Shown: one piece after another, positions 36,156 through 49,800 of the stretch
Layout: each line of letters begins with the position of its first letter
Position numbering within the stretch: position 1 is the stretch's first letter
Origin: Phoebastria nigripes
Taxonomy: Eukaryota; Chordata; Aves; Procellariiformes; Diomedeidae
Reading direction: 5' to 3'
NCBI GenBank assembly: GCA_035582835.1
Contig: JAYKAV010002774.1
Span: 726,418-790,417 of the forward strand
DNA: 64,000 nt
The notes under the pieces: generated by a model
The model's database searches: none
The model's input: only the letters and a program-made list of their open reading frames with translations
What the model was told of the DNA's origin: nothing
Program-made: the position numbers and the translations under genes

Positions 36156-37250
36156 CTTCATTTCCACACTTTTGTTTGATCCCAACGTCGTCATGGCAAT
36201 AAGAACATGCTGCTTTATAGCTCCTGTAGGATACAAAAAAATAACCAGACAAATGGTACCAACCACACAGAAATGTTAAGGAAGGCAAATGAACAAAACC
36301 CATTTAACTTCAGCTATTTGAGTTCAAATGAACTTGCTCAGACAGCTGTGCCTGTTTGCTATACTGGAGATTTCAGCATTTTTTCATCACAGTAAATATC
36401 AAGTTATGGGCACATTTTGGACGTGCTTTATTTTTTCTGGAGTTGTCTTTGCAGACACATGACATTTGTCTTCCATGTGAAAAACAGTTTAATGTGACTT
36501 GCATTTTAAATAAGTTTCTAAGATAACAGAACTTCTTGGCCCAGATCCCTAGTCTGAGACTTGGGCATGAGAGGAGAGTAAAACCACATTTGTACCTTTC
36601 TGCTCCTAAAGCTCTTCAAGCTCTGACTCAGCTCTTAGTGTTCAGACTGTTAAACACCAATGCTGTTTGCCCACCTCCTCAAGGCATCATCATCATACCA
36701 ATTTCCCATCAATCTGCCAGGCAAAGGGTGTGACCTATTACACCTGTAGCTCCAGCTATAAACATGCAGACGTCACNGTAGATACCTCACTCCTCTAGAA
36801 GCAGTTCACACACCTGGATTGAGGGGGTGTAGTTATGGCTTGCCAAGGACGACTTCTTTTCTTCTGTTGGGTTGTTAATCACAAGATGCTGCAAATACAG
36901 TACATAATGGAAGTATGGCTTGGGACCATCCAGATATCTACTGGAGAGTGAGCTGGTGTGAGACACTTCCCACAAAAATCCAAGAGGCTGCCCATGCATG
37001 AAAAGTATAATATATTTCTGTGGAACTGCAAAGTTAACCTTGTGATGTTTGACGTGGAAGAAAAACCTCAGCTGTTCTACACATGGCAATAGAAATGGGT
37101 TTGCTAAACCAAAACAAAGATGGAGGAGTTTATGATTCACAAGGGATCCCAAAATACCTTCTGCTCATTTCTGAAGGTTAACAGCAGCTCTGACTCAGGA
37201 TCTTCATCTTGCCAAAATCAGTGGAAAGTTAGTATGAAAAAGGATGAAAG

Positions 37251-37367
37251 GGCTAAATTCTGCTCTCCATTACACAGCTGTAAACTTTAGGACAAGCCCA
37301 TCAATGTGAATGTATGGCAAGAAGGATCATTATTTTATACTCACCTAAAAGAAAGCAGAGTTTAGCC
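37251..37367. mobile_element. MITE-like element with 17-bp terminal inverted repeats
   Basis: The left end GGCTAAATTCTGCTCTC (37251-37267) and the right end GAAAGCAGAGTTTAGCC (37351-37367) are inverted copies matching at 15 of 17 positions. The interior holds TTACACAGCTGTAAAC, like the ttacaccggtgtaa core of an ancient palindromic repeat seen across amniotes. The 117-bp length suits a non-autonomous DNA transposon. I could not define a target-site duplication, so the superfamily is unknown. Confidence 0.6.
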
Positions 37368-40300
37368 TAAAGACTTTCCTGTTCTTCTTGCATTCTGGTG
37401 CTTCACAAGGCAGTCAGACTTTCCTGTCCCAGTTTATTACACTCTCACCAGAACTGTTTGACATAAATTACAGATCTGACACTCTTGGTGTCTGTCACTT
37501 GTTCCTCATGAACAATATGTAATGCATATAGCACAATTAGCATCAGTGTGGATGGTATGGTCAATTTAGGAACAGGTATGCTATAAAGTTGCTGGAAAGT
37601 ACATATGAAATACAGAACNTAAAATGACAAAAATTGTGCATTCACTGAACAAAATTAAGAAAATTATTAAAATCTAATTATGGCACATAGTTTAAGAAAT
37701 TAGATAAACAGTTTTAGAAATTATACCAACTGCAAAATAGTTTCTAAATATTAATTAAGGGTTCTATTTAGAAATATTTCACACATGATTTCCTTACCAT
37801 CTGTATTTATAAAACTTGAGAAGAAGAAAAATGTAACAACATCTGGTTAAAATTATTTGAAGGTACTAATGCTACACTGCTTGAATCTAAATTCAACAAA
37901 AGTATTCACCCTCTCTTAAAAACATATTCTTTTATAGCTGAAAAGAATACCAATATATTCTTTGTGTAGACTTGTCATGCGTCTACAAGAAGTGTCAAAC
38001 TATATTTTTAGCTATGGAGTTTACTTAGTCCCACAAGACTTTATCTTGCCTTTATGTTGACAAATGAACAAGGCTGAGATATACGGGATCTGAGCTTCTG
38101 TTAAGATACACTCTGTTTCAAAAGTCATTGTTCTTGCACAGCTGTTTCCTTTAAGCTATTGACTTAAACACAGTTTTATTATTCTTCTGGGCTTATTACT
38201 GAACTCCTCAGTAGTTGTAGTTAATTGTCTCCAAGCTTTACTTTTCTAGACAAGCCAAGAGAATACAGCAGAAATATAACATGATACCAAGATGCGATGA
38301 GGTGACTTTGATAACTCTCACTCAACACACACAGCTGTGTTCTGGCTAGGTTTTCTTACTTCCATGTTCCTGTTTTTCAAAATATACTTGTGGCATATTA
38401 CCAGATTAAAGGGAAAAATGCTACCTGCATTACTTGTAACACCTTTTAGCTAGTAACACAGGCAGTAATTATTATTAGTATTAAAACAATGTTTTGGTTC
38501 ACATCTCAGACTTCATTTTATCTTTAACATGTCTATATTGAACAATGAAAAAAGACTCTACCAGCTGTCTGTTTCTTCTGTGCTAATAAACAGTACATCT
38601 CAACAATTTCTAAATAAATATTAATAATTTCTAGCAGATTAAATATGAACTTTTTATTTTAGGTTCTATAATAGCTTTTTTCCCCCCGAACTGTTATATC
38701 CTTGGACTAAATTAAGCCTGGGAGCAGCCCTAGAAGCTTCCCTGTCAGACTAANAATTTTTCCAGACATTTTTAATACAATCAAAATACTGTGCATTTGT
38801 CTATTTTAAGACCAACATAGACAACCTCTGCTAGACCTCATCTAGAAATACTTTTTCTGAGAAGGTTAACTGCACAGATCTGTAAATTCAGTAAAATTAT
38901 ATGTACAGCAATTATGTTCATCTTATCAACACAAGCCAAATCTTGGACTCCTTTCTAAGTTTCCATTTATGTTAAAATAAAAATCTATAATTGAACTTAG
39001 AGAACTGGGAAATAAAAATGCCCAGTATTGTTCTGTGCCACCAAAGAACTAACAGAAGTTGTTTCACTGTTGGAAGACTTGCTCTGGACAACCCCATTGC
39101 ACAATCAGGACAACAGGCTTTCCTTCATCTTACAGAAAGAATTGATCATGGATCCAGTTTGCCAGTCTGATGGCCCCTGTGGAACCAGAGCAATCCCTTT
39201 TGTTTTGCATCGCTTCCGGTAGTCGGTTGCCCATTCCAGTCCTCAGTAGGCTATGGGACTATTATGGGACTCTGCTTTGGTTAGAGCTACCTTGCTCCTG
39301 GTGAAGGGACAAGTAGCCAATGTGATTCCTTCTACTAGCTCTGGAATAAGGGAGGGAAGGAAGGAGGAAGGTAGGCTACTGTAACAGCATGTATCTACTC
39401 TCAGTCAGGGTTTTCCGTAGTCACCTCAAGGCAAATTACTAAACTAGAATTGCCCTGGTATAACAAAAAAGATTACAGTTCTGGGAGGGATGATGACAGT
39501 TTCCACTCAGTAGAAAGAGCTATTTGGATCAATGATAAAAGATTTTCTTTTTTAAATTGGGTCTGGCTAGTGTAGAAAATCAGCATGTGAAAACTGAGCA
39601 TTCCTTAATTCTACCAACACATGGAGATGTCCTAATAAACTGCAACATCTGCACAGCACAAAGGAGATTTAAGCTCTCAAATAATTTAATAACAGCCAGT
39701 ATAAGCACAAGGAATATATGATGTGAAAAAGAATAATGTTTCTCTTCAGTACATGCATTTAAGTTACTTAGCTTCTGACAGATTAACCTCAGAAGCCAAA
39801 CAGAATGCAATGACTGAGATTAACATCAGAAGAAAAGAAAAAAGTACAAACCATCTGTTTCTTTTTCTGGGTTCAGCCCTGTCCTGTAGTACCTAGTGTC
39901 CCTGGCAGACAGCGTGAGGGCATGTGCATGCTAATTCTCCTCTTGGGCATGCTAAGCATTCTCTTCTTTTAGAAAGAAAATGATAAGACTTCGGTATGTC
40001 TTGAATGTTTTCTTACTCACCAATAATGCACACAAGAGCCTTGACTTCTCTCACATAACTTTAGAAGTTTAACTGCTGTGTTTGATGGCTCTATAACCAA
40101 GACGAAAAGGCAGACACCTTCAGAGGACACTCAGCTCTTGGAAAGACTGAACTGCCCTCTGAACAGACATTGGTAGCAGTCTCTCTCCATTGTCTAGAGA
40201 GAGGTACAAAGGTGGTGACGCTTTACACATAGGTGTTGCAGTCAAGTACTTAAGGTAGCAAGGTGGCTTGCTGAACAAAGCAGCAGGAGACAGATTCCTT

Positions 40301-41200
40301 GCTTCCAATTTCCAAGCCCTTTCTGACCAGCATTCTTCACAAAAAGTTCTCTCCTGGTTTTTAAACATGTATGATGAGTGAAGGGTTGCTAGGCTGCCTA
40401 TAAAAGTGAGTAAGGGGCACAAATACTTAAAAATAAGTGATTTGCGTATTGCCACCAACATAAACCAGTGCAGGAACATCCACAAAATACTACAGTAACG
40501 TTAGTGGTGATAGTAGTGGATTTTCTTCCTTTTTTTCAGTGCCTGTGTGTGACAATACATGCTCAACAGAAACAAGATTTTGAGTAATCCTTCAAGGTCT
40601 TGTAAGCTGCTCTATGTAAAAATATTTCAAGAGTATGACATGAAAACTGTTTGTACAGAGTAGTTAGTCTAGCTGTCAGACACGCTTGTGAGCACCAAGT
40701 CTCCTCTTTTTACGTTTAGGAAAGGGATATGCACATTTTTTTCTTAAAGCACCGATTAGTTCAGTGGAAATACTTTTTTGTTGTTATCTTCAGGCAAATT
40801 AAAAGCTAAACACTGGAGAAGCAAGGAAAGCAATCAGACTACAGATGGGCTGTTGTTCCTTAGTTACGCAGACATGAATATAGAGCTAAATTTGAACTGC
40901 AGTTCTTAACAGGACTTTCTTAATCATCTAGTCAACAACTGCCACCCTATGAGCAAACTGGGGAACACATAAACCTCAATCTGTATGCATGTCTCCTGAG
41001 GATGTCTGGGATGCACAGGGTGCAAGAACTACTCCTACATCCTGTCAAACCACTACTTCTTCCTTTTCACTCACAATGAAGACAGCAAAGAAATGAAGAA
41101 AATCTGCCACCTTACTAAACATCAACATTTTCTTGGATGAAGTACTGAAAAACATACTTCTCTCCAGCATCTATCAGGCACAGGCCTGGCAGCAAGGATC
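37368..41200. other. Intronic stretch without recognisable features
   Basis: AT-rich, with a purine-rich patch at 39347-39371 (ggaagg-type). The open frame 40120-40485 (minus) has no known motif. Confidence 0.5.
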
Positions 41201-41218
41201 CACACGTTTATGATCTCC

Positions 41219-41490
41219 AAGCTTGATTACTGCATCTCATTGTATCCAAGAATGAAAAACACATATCGTGAAAAAACTCCTGCCACTACAAAAAGCAGCT
41301 GCCAGTTTGCTTAGCAACACAAGCCATTATGAACACATCGTCCTGGCACGCTGGTCTCTGCGCAAACTCCCCCATGATTTCAGAGTCCAGGTGAAGGTCA
41401 TTGCCACGGTCCTCAAAACTCTCTGTGGGACTGGCCTTAGGTACTTGAGAGACTGCCATCCCCTCTGCAGCGATGACCTTCTCTGACAGC
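41219..41490 (+). pseudogene. Ancient L2-like LINE ORF2 3' relic
   Basis: SKLDYCISLY (41216-41245) is followed, after a frameshift, by LQKAAASLLSNTSHYEHI and then LRKLPHDFRVQVKVIATVLK with GTGLRYLRD (41268-41486). In order and spacing these match the C-terminal region behind the RT of L2-type LINEs (pattern LDYCN.LY ... LQ..QNAAARLL ... HI.P.L..LHWLP...R..FK). A stop ends the frame at 41487. The relic is old, and 41200-41650 may hold more of it. L2 versus a related CR1-clade family is undecided. Confidence 0.58.
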
Positions 41491-41499
41491 TATGTTCCC

Positions 41500-42837
41500 T
41501 TGGAACAATGAAACTGTCAGCCAAGGGAAGAAGCTCAACAATGCAGAAGACCTAACTTCACAGAAGCTAAATCTCTGTGAGAGCACTACCACTCAGAAGA
41601 GAGGGAAATGACTAAATCTCACCAGCTGCAACGCTCAGACCTTTAGCTTACCTTCCCCAATAAGTTTCCTCCCCACCCAACCAAACCCTGCAAAATGGAT
41701 GAATGGATTGGATACCAGCCATCAGTGTATAATCATTGCCAGATGTAAATACAAAATAGACATAAATAGTAAGATGAGTAATATACTTTCATAATTGCTC
41801 TCATTGTGTTGCTCCTAGACTAGGAAAAAAGTCTAGAAGACTGCCTATTAACTCTATCGCAAATGTGTTTTATATTGAGATCAATGAAAATCATTGAAAA
41901 CTGAGTTTCAAGTCATTCTTCCCAATTCCCTGTTCGCTGAAATAGAATTATTGGTAATTACAATTTAAGTTCTTTCCCTAGAAAGACAATGGTCCTTACC
42001 ACCAGCAAAGACACTTCTCGCTCCTTCTCCCATAAAGTGCTTTTTCTTTTACATTGGGGAACTGCCCAACAGCGATAGAAAATTCAAAGCAGTCTGCTTA
42101 AAAGTGCTGTATTTTAAACAGTATAGTGCTTGAGATGGACAGAAAAACTTCCTCTTGACTATTTTTGAAAAAGGACAGGAAGATTCAGTCTCAGAAAAAT
42201 TATACCCGCTTTAACAAGAGTTGTTAGCATCCGAAAGAAAAAGGGCACAGGCTGTCACAAACATTTATTGGGATCAGATGGAACGGGCCTGAACTTTTAA
42301 CACGCTTCTCATACTACCATGATGTCACACTTAAGGCCTGGGACTTTACCCTTACCTGAGATATGGGTGCTACTGAAGAAAAGTGCTGCCCAGACTTTAA
42401 AAACCTGTCAGCTGGTGGAAGAAACCCGAATGTCTATAAACCTTAGGGTAATAAGATGACCTGGCATGAATACAGATATATATAATTCACTCAAGGGATT
42501 ACACTTCTGACATCATAAACTACAAGAACATTGCCTGAATGCTTTATGGACAGCAGCAGAGCCCCAAGAGCAAAATCAACATTGCTCTCTGAAGTCATTC
42601 AGTATTTTATATAGAATAGACTCTGAACTCTTCAACATTTGAAGTTCAAAAACTTTTAAAAACACAATGAATAATTCAATTTTCTCTCAAGTGTCCTCAG
42701 TGAAATGATGCTGGGGGCTNGATTCAACGTTTATAAGTGAACTGAAACTGGAGCAGCAGCTAGTAGTGCTACAGCCTAGAAGGAGTGGGAGCTCTCTTAA
42801 AACTTTTAAGGGCCTCCTCCTCATTCCCTGGTATGTG
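41500..42837. other. Intronic stretch, possible L2-like tail then nothing
   Basis: The first 150 bp may still be the L2-like relic. Beyond it no feature is supported. Confidence 0.45.
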
Positions 42838-42967
42838 GGCTTGATCTATACACTGCTTTTTATACCAATACAACTGTACCAGTTTGGGGATGATCATTCT
42901 CATGTAGTCAAACCGATGTTGATAAGGGTGCAGTTGTGTTAGTATAAATGNGTGTATTGATCCAGCC
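42838..42967. mobile_element. Palindromic MITE-like relic with roughly 38-bp arms
   Basis: The left arm 42838-42876 (from ggcttgatctatacac to caatacaactg) and the right arm 42931-42967 (from cagttgtgttagtata to tattgatccagcc) are inverted copies. With two gap bases, about 30 of 37 positions match by eye. A 54-bp centre separates them. This is the layout of a short non-autonomous DNA transposon. One N (42951) lies in the right arm. Confidence 0.55.
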
Positions 42968-45900
42968 TTCTCTTTTCTTTTAAAAATATCTTGGCTCTAA
43001 CTTCATCAGTACTTTTAACCTGTGGCTACAATAAAAGGGTTTTTCTGACTTTATCAGTACTATTGCTGATAGTTAGGACACTTTGCACTGATGTTCACAA
43101 GCTATAGCCACGTGGATGGCACACTGAGTGCTTCTGTAAGGGAGCCATTTCGCTGCCTGGTAATGTCACTTGTGAATTGTACACAAGCTAATGCAGTGAA
43201 GTGAGTACATTTTTCCTGTGCTACTACTATCTTTTAGAATTTGTTTTTATTTAAATAATACAAGTGATTCAATCTGTTCCTCTTCCAAAAATGAACTGAT
43301 CATTTGCAGCAATTGTACACTTAATTCTGAAATGCATTATATTTTTAGCAATTAATTTTATTTCATGAATCACAATATCTAATGCCAATCTGAGTTTTCT
43401 CTGACAAGTCTGCCCTACATTAGAGTGTTACAGTCAATGTATTTCAGTCAGCATCTGTGCATCATTACTAATAGCAGGTGTAAAGATGTAGTTTAATTGC
43501 AGAGAAAGGACCACATTCACCAAGTCCCACCTCTTGCAACTCTGTAAAAGACAACAGTTACAGCTAGGGTTAATTCACCCCACTGTGTCTTCTGTAATTT
43601 CCTTTAATAGTGTTGTGAAATTATAGCCATTAGAACTGGCATTGCTGTGGTCATGCCCCTGCTGTATTCCTGTCAGTCTCCCAGTTTCAGTTACTTTTAT
43701 ACAGTCTTGTGGGCCACTTTGATTAAAACCTCAATAAAAGGTATTCAACCATTTACATTTTATTGACACATTTGACAGAGAGGTCTCTCCTGGGCTAAAG
43801 AGGAGCACATAGATGTCAGAGAATATGCATCAGTACTGCACAGCAAGCACGGTCTTCCGTGCCAGTGAGAGCTGTAAGCTTGTACACTGTCCCCTCTGAG
43901 CATCAAAACAAACTACATCATTGCAACAGAGACAACAACATGCCAAAAGCTAATTTCTGAGGTAACACATTATGACAGCATCGTTCGATGGCTAGATTTC
44001 AGAGCTTTTAATACAAAACCCACATTACAGCTAACTTCTCAGTACCCTCCTTGTTATCACTTCTTGTCAAGTAACTGGAATTTTGTGATACTTGTTAGTA
44101 ATTCGGGTTTCATTCTAGCAATGCAAGGCTTCATTCCACTGAGTACCAAACAAGCCTTCAATAACCCAACAGAGCAGCAGCACTTAACCCTCAATGTTAG
44201 TGGCATGCAGCTCTCACTGTACCAGATCTTCAGCTCCCAAATCTCTATGCCTTTCCAAAGGTGAAAGAAGATGTACAGTTGACCTGACAAGAAGCCAGAG
44301 GTATGCCCTCACAGAGGAATAATCAGTCAGTGTCAGCATCTGTTCTGAAGTCATTCCCAAATATCTGGCTTGGAGCATCATGTGGCTGATTCAGGCCTTT
44401 CATGCTACCTCAACTAATTTAATAGCCCTTAGTCTACTAAATAGCATAAGATAACCTTGGAAATAAGTTAAATCAATATAAATAGTAGGTTAGCAAAGCA
44501 TGAATAAACATTGTAGATGGTATAGGCCCAGTCTGGCTTTGGTCATGCCAATAAGAAGATGATGCCTAGAAATCACTGCAGGATAGGAGATTCAGGAGAA
44601 GTCAACGAGCTGAGGCTTTCTATGGTCGCAGGCCAGCTTAGTAATAAATAAGGTGTATTTGTTTGCCTTTTACACAAGATTAGGACACTTTGGTATTAAT
44701 AACATTCAGTTGCCTTATAAACATTAAGGCTGTTTTGTATGAGTAATGAAAGAACACAAAAAGGCTGTCTCTCAGGCACAGTACTGAATCTGTGCACGCA
44801 CACACACATATTTTTATCTATAAATGCCCAGAGACCTTCTTTGAAAGGAGTCTTGAAATTTAGATAACTTAAATAACATTTCTTCTTAACAGTCTTGCTA
44901 ACTTCAAGGTAAAATTTAAAGTTCTGGAGGATACACAGTCATGCTTGTTCCCATTACCATCCATACAATCCTCAATTTCACACTGCTGTTGTATGTGAAT
45001 TCTTTATGTTTTATTTGCATTACAGCTTAATTTATTCACTGCTGCATGAGCCTCAGACTTTATGTGAAGTTCTTTTAATGTTTTACCAGGAAAGCCTTGC
45101 CACTCAGGAAGCATTCCTTTACCTTCCTTAGTTCCTAAATCCTTAGTTTCCAAGGGATGTTTAACAGCAAACATTGCTATGCTTTAACTCTGCTAGTTTG
45201 TGGGACAACTTCTAGTATGTCTGTACCCCCTGTACCCAGACACATAATTTTAATACCTTGAAGGTAAACATCTAAATCTGAGTCACCCTACAAATCCTTT
45301 ATTACCAGCAGAGAGAAATAAGTAGTTTTACAATGTGATTCATTTGCATCATTTCAGATGTCAACTATACTCCAATGACTTAGCAGGCCTTTTTCTCTCC
45401 ATTGATTATTAATATAGCCCAGAAAATCAGCTCAGATTAAAAGGTCAAAACCTGTAGCTGTCCAAATGTAAATCATACCACTTCTATGACCAAACCACCA
45501 TTTGGTCGCACAAATCCTACCTTATTCTCTGGGTCAAGTATTAACCCAAGCAAAACACAGATAGCCCCCACTTCCCACTTCTCCTATAGTGAAGACCATG
45601 TGGCAAATGGATAACTTGGGACTTTATTGTTAGATGGTGTAAAGCCATACAGGTATAAAGCCTGTTCCTCATCTGCTGTGGATATTCTGGAAGCCTATGA
45701 GAGGTACAAAGAAGTGCGCGCAAAATACGTTTGCAGTCTTGAAAAGTATGGATCTGCCTAACACAACACTTAAATGTCGTAACTTGAGCTGTACCTTGCT
45801 CTAGTGCTGGACCTTTGCCAGTGGTACACTGATATAATCATACCTACATGATTTGTCCTCATTCTGATAATCCTTCTGACTGCACTCTGTTCATTATGAA

Positions 45901-46537
45901 GTAGATTACATTATCTAATAACTCTACTTAGGTTGTTTCTTCACTATAAAATTGGGGTGTTGGGTGGCAAAACTAATTTTTGTGGCATCATATGATGAGC
46001 CAAAAATTTAAGCAAAGACCACCTTATTTCAAATTAAGAGAACTGGAATACGTGCCCTGATTCTCCACAATCAAACATTAGTACGAACTCCATTGCTTTG
46101 GTAGAGTTACACAAGCATAAAAGCAATGCAAAGCAGAAGAGAAGACAGACCAGAGGTCCCCAGAAATGGGCACAGAACAAACNGTCATAGAAAAAACCAT
46201 GTATTCTGTGGTTCATACACAGCTGAAGCCAGAAGAAAGGGAAGCACAGTCCAGGGCATCCACCACTTGGAAGCATCCCTTTACCTACATACAGGTGAGG
46301 AGAAACCTTATAATATACTTTAATCACCAGCTAGAATAAAAACCCAGAGAAGCTCCTTACCTTTATGTATCCCCAGTGCACATACATGCCATTGCAATTT
46401 TCCATAAAAGAAATTATTCAGTAACTTTGCAGAGGCAGATACCTTTTAGATACATTGGAACGCTTCCATCAATGGAGATAGAGAAAACAATTTAACTTAA
46501 AGATTTGAGGAAAACAGTGATGGGACAAATACAAAGC
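42968..46537. other. Intronic stretch; short CA run
   Basis: Nothing but a short CA run at 44798-44809. Overlapping open frames at 44057-44290 (both strands) have no known motif. Confidence 0.5.
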
Positions 46538-46860
46538 TGAGAGCAGGCTCTTGTCTCAGCTTCATCACCAATTCCCTACATGACCCAGACAAGCACCAAA
46601 GCATTTTCAACTGCAAGATATAAGGACTGAGAATCTGCTGTCCAAAATAAATCTTTTTGTCATCATTTACACTAATATAAAGGTCAGTGTAACTTTATTG
46701 GAAGCTGTGGGTAATGCCTGATTAATTTGGCCTCAAAAAACTTAATCTCTTCCCTTTTCCTTTGCTTCAGTTCTCTATTGTAAAACAGGGGGATATTAGC
46801 ATACCTATCTCCACGAGTTGCTATAAAGATCAATCCCTAATGTCTGCAAAATGCAAAACC
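46538..46860 (+). mobile_element. MIR-like SINE split by an inserted segment
   Basis: The segment 46741-46860 (cttaatctcttccc, then cttcagttctctattgtaaa, then ggggatattagcatacctatctcc and tctgcaaaatgcaaa; that last part is two neighbouring stretches) follows the 3' half of a MIR/CORE-SINE. It has the tell-tale cctcag...ctgtaaaa...ggataataa...cctacctc order. The segment 46538-46598 (ggctcttgtctcagcttca through tgacccagacaagcac) fits the part just before it. Between them lie about 140 bp with ttacactaatataaaggtca, like the amniote palindromic repeat family near 37251. The SINE therefore looks interrupted. It is degraded, and the call is by eye. Confidence 0.55.
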
Positions 46861-49800
46861 TTTTTTATTACTGCCAGTGTAGGAGGCAGTGATTTCTTTT
46901 GTGATTTGGAGAAGCGTAGTACTGCAAGAAATTACAAAAATAGCTTTTTAATGGAGGTTTTAAAGGTACTTACAAAAGTTTAAGTGAAACTCGACAATCT
47001 TTCCATCCATTTAAAAAACTACTTCACATTCCCATTTCAAGTAAAGTAAAATAACAATAAAAAGAGACCAAGACAAGATTAGACTCATCTTACCGAGTGC
47101 CTTTTATTAAAAGAAGTTTTATAATGAATTTTAATTCAAATCCATTGAAACTTTTTATTTTAATATCTCATTTTTTGAGAAGCAATTGTGTATTTTAAGT
47201 CTGCTGCAGTCAGCAGAATTGCACCAAAGTCAGACTTGGGTTTTGGCAACAAAGAGCTTTTGGAAGCCAACCTATCTGATTTTTTTCTGTAGAAACAGTG
47301 TTTGAACATGTTGAACTTTCAGTGTTTCTTGAGCACAATCACAAGTATGGATATCAAAAAACTGACCTTCTGGCTAGAGTATCATAAGTCTAAGTTTGAC
47401 AGTTCCTAAGATTTCTCCATTTTAGGCTCAGCTTTACTGTCATCTTCTGTAGATACAGGGTAGAGTTAGTGATTTCACTTACAAGTCAGGAATCCTCATT
47501 CAATTTGATNCAGGGTTCTTAGCAGGGTGGATTAAGAGAAGACTTCTCACACCATATTACAACAAATTCATATATTATGCAGTACCACACAGGAAAATTA
47601 ATTCTGCATTGTAGTTACACAAGCACTTGCTTAATAGCTCTTCTGATATGTTGTATTGAAGTTCAGAATGTGTGGGTTGAGTTGACCTATCAACATGGGA
47701 TACCATTTTTAAGGTACTGCAGCTGTTGTGAGAATAACCTTATTTTATTTTTAGGCATAATTCAACAAAAAATGAATGGTATTCTGGTAACCTGGACATT
47801 TAAACTGTTTCTTTCTGACCATAGTCTAAACATATTTTCTCTACAAAACAGAATCAGAGATGAAATCCAGACAATAGGAATTTATCATTGATTTCAGTTA
47901 TGATGATTACACTCTAGGGAATGTGAAATGAAAAGCGTAAAAAGAGAAGACATAAGTCTATACAGAAGGGAAACAGACACCAGATGCATCTGCAGCTTCT
48001 TCCAACCTCATAATAAAGTTTCTCAGCTGAACACCCATCCCTCAAAATAATGCAGTTTAAGACTAGCAATAGTGTCTTCTTTCTTAGTTTACCAGTTTCA
48101 ACCATGCTCTCCTTTGTAGAGAAGTACGGATTTTATACATCATTTTGTTAGGCAAGAGTGCTGTGATATGCTTTTTCATAACAAAACATGCTTCTTTCCT
48201 CTCTTCCCTTTACAGAGTTTCTAATAGTTCATCCTACAGACCCTGAAGGAATTCAGAATTAAAGAAATGCTTTGCTGTGTACCACTGCCATCTGCTGCTA
48301 ATCTCTCCCTGTGGATACAGAAGGTCTTATTTCACCATATATTTAATCCACCAAAGATCTTCTGCTGAATTTGCATGGTCAGTTCAATATTTCTTTTATA
48401 ATTCTTATCAAACAACCTCTTCCCATTCCATTACAGAGCTTCTCATTCCACATCTTGGCAGATTTATTGAGGTAATGGCTTCAGTTTCAGTTCCAGCAAG
48501 AAAATTCTTTTCTCCTGCCAGTCAGTGAAAAAGGTTTGTGCTTGCAATCTCATACAGAACCAGACTGTTCCAGAGAGGAAGTGTCCATCTTAGAGACTCC
48601 AACAGTTTACACATTTGCCATCTGTCCTCAAAGATCTTCAGTAAGAACATGTTATTTCTAGAGTCCCACTTCTGCAGCACTTCTGACACCCACTCATTCA
48701 CACCATTTCTAAGGACTATATCATGTCAGAATGCAGATTTGCTGCATAGTTACTTTAATTTATATGGTACTCTGACTTTAGTTTCTAAATACATGTAACC
48801 AGGATATATCAAGATCTGCTCGATATATCAAATACCGTCAAGAAGCAAATACAGTTCTACATGAAAAAGAGCAAAGGAGAGTATGATAAAGACGAAAAGA
48901 AAATATAGGACCCCAAGTCTCACTGATTTATAACTGTATGGCTAATTGAAGCTACAAAACAAATCAACTGGACAAGATTTGAGTTGCAGGAAAACATATC
49001 TTCTCCCTTACACCTTGTCTTTGGAAAAAGATGGAGCCATATCTTTCACCTACAACATTTGGAGAACAGAATAGCTCCCGTTAATATTTGACATGATCCT
49101 TCATGCATTTTTAAAGCATCTCAGAACACTAGAGATTTCAGAACAGATATCATCACTGTTCTGGAATTAAAAGAAACCTGACTGTCAGAATAAAATGCAC
49201 AGATAAGTCTGAGATAAAAAGCCAGCAAGTATTAGGCCTCAGTGTCATGTTCATCGCAGTCAGAAGACAGTCACCTTAACTTCTAAGCACACCACTATAC
49301 CATTGTCTAGGTGGATAGTTCTCGGCTTGCTAGCTCGCATTCCCCCTCTGTCTGGAATAGTCCAGTTTCTCACGCCCTACACACAGGAACACGTGCAACA
49401 TGGAAAAAGCCATCACAGAACCATCACTGGCTAGTGAAATCAGTGAGGCATGCTGTGTCCACACAGGCTCCGTGGGCAAGATGCCATGGATTTTTTGACC
49501 ACTTTTGCAGAATTCTCATCTGCCTGATGAATCTACTTTTTGCATTATTTAGTTTTTAAGGGGGTTTGGAGGGTATAAGGGAGCACTATGACAATTAAGT
49601 AAGAAATAGGCTTTCTGTGTTTTAATAGTGAAATCAGCTACAATGCATTAACAATCACAGAATCTTATCATACACTAAGAGTTATGCCAGAAGTCCTCAC
49701 AAGAGATAGCACTGGTTTCAATTTTATAATATCAGAAAATCACACAATAAGTGTCATCAAAAAAGAAAAGAGATTTCACTTCACTTTTCCAATCAGACAG

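Larger units (their letters stand above)
26625..37250. other. Intronic stretch, mostly featureless
   Basis: AT-rich DNA holding the small inverted-repeat cluster at 28747-28812 and the hexamer repeat at 36135-36155. Open frames such as 27442-27768, 33883-34173, 34399-34623 and 36787-37152 show no known family. The last starts at TTG, not ATG. Confidence 0.5.

Noticed and set aside
36787..37152. Minus-strand frame of 121 codons
   Set aside because: It starts at TTG, has no recognisable domain, and has no splice context.
40120..40485. Minus-strand frame of 121 codons
   Set aside because: No family motif and no homology that I recognise. This length is expected by chance in 64 kb.
46126..46323. 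Zinc-finger linker-like HTGEEKPY in a plus-strand frame
   Set aside because: There is one linker-like string without the C2H2 cysteines and histidines or neighbouring fingers. The linker has an extra residue, so chance is likely.
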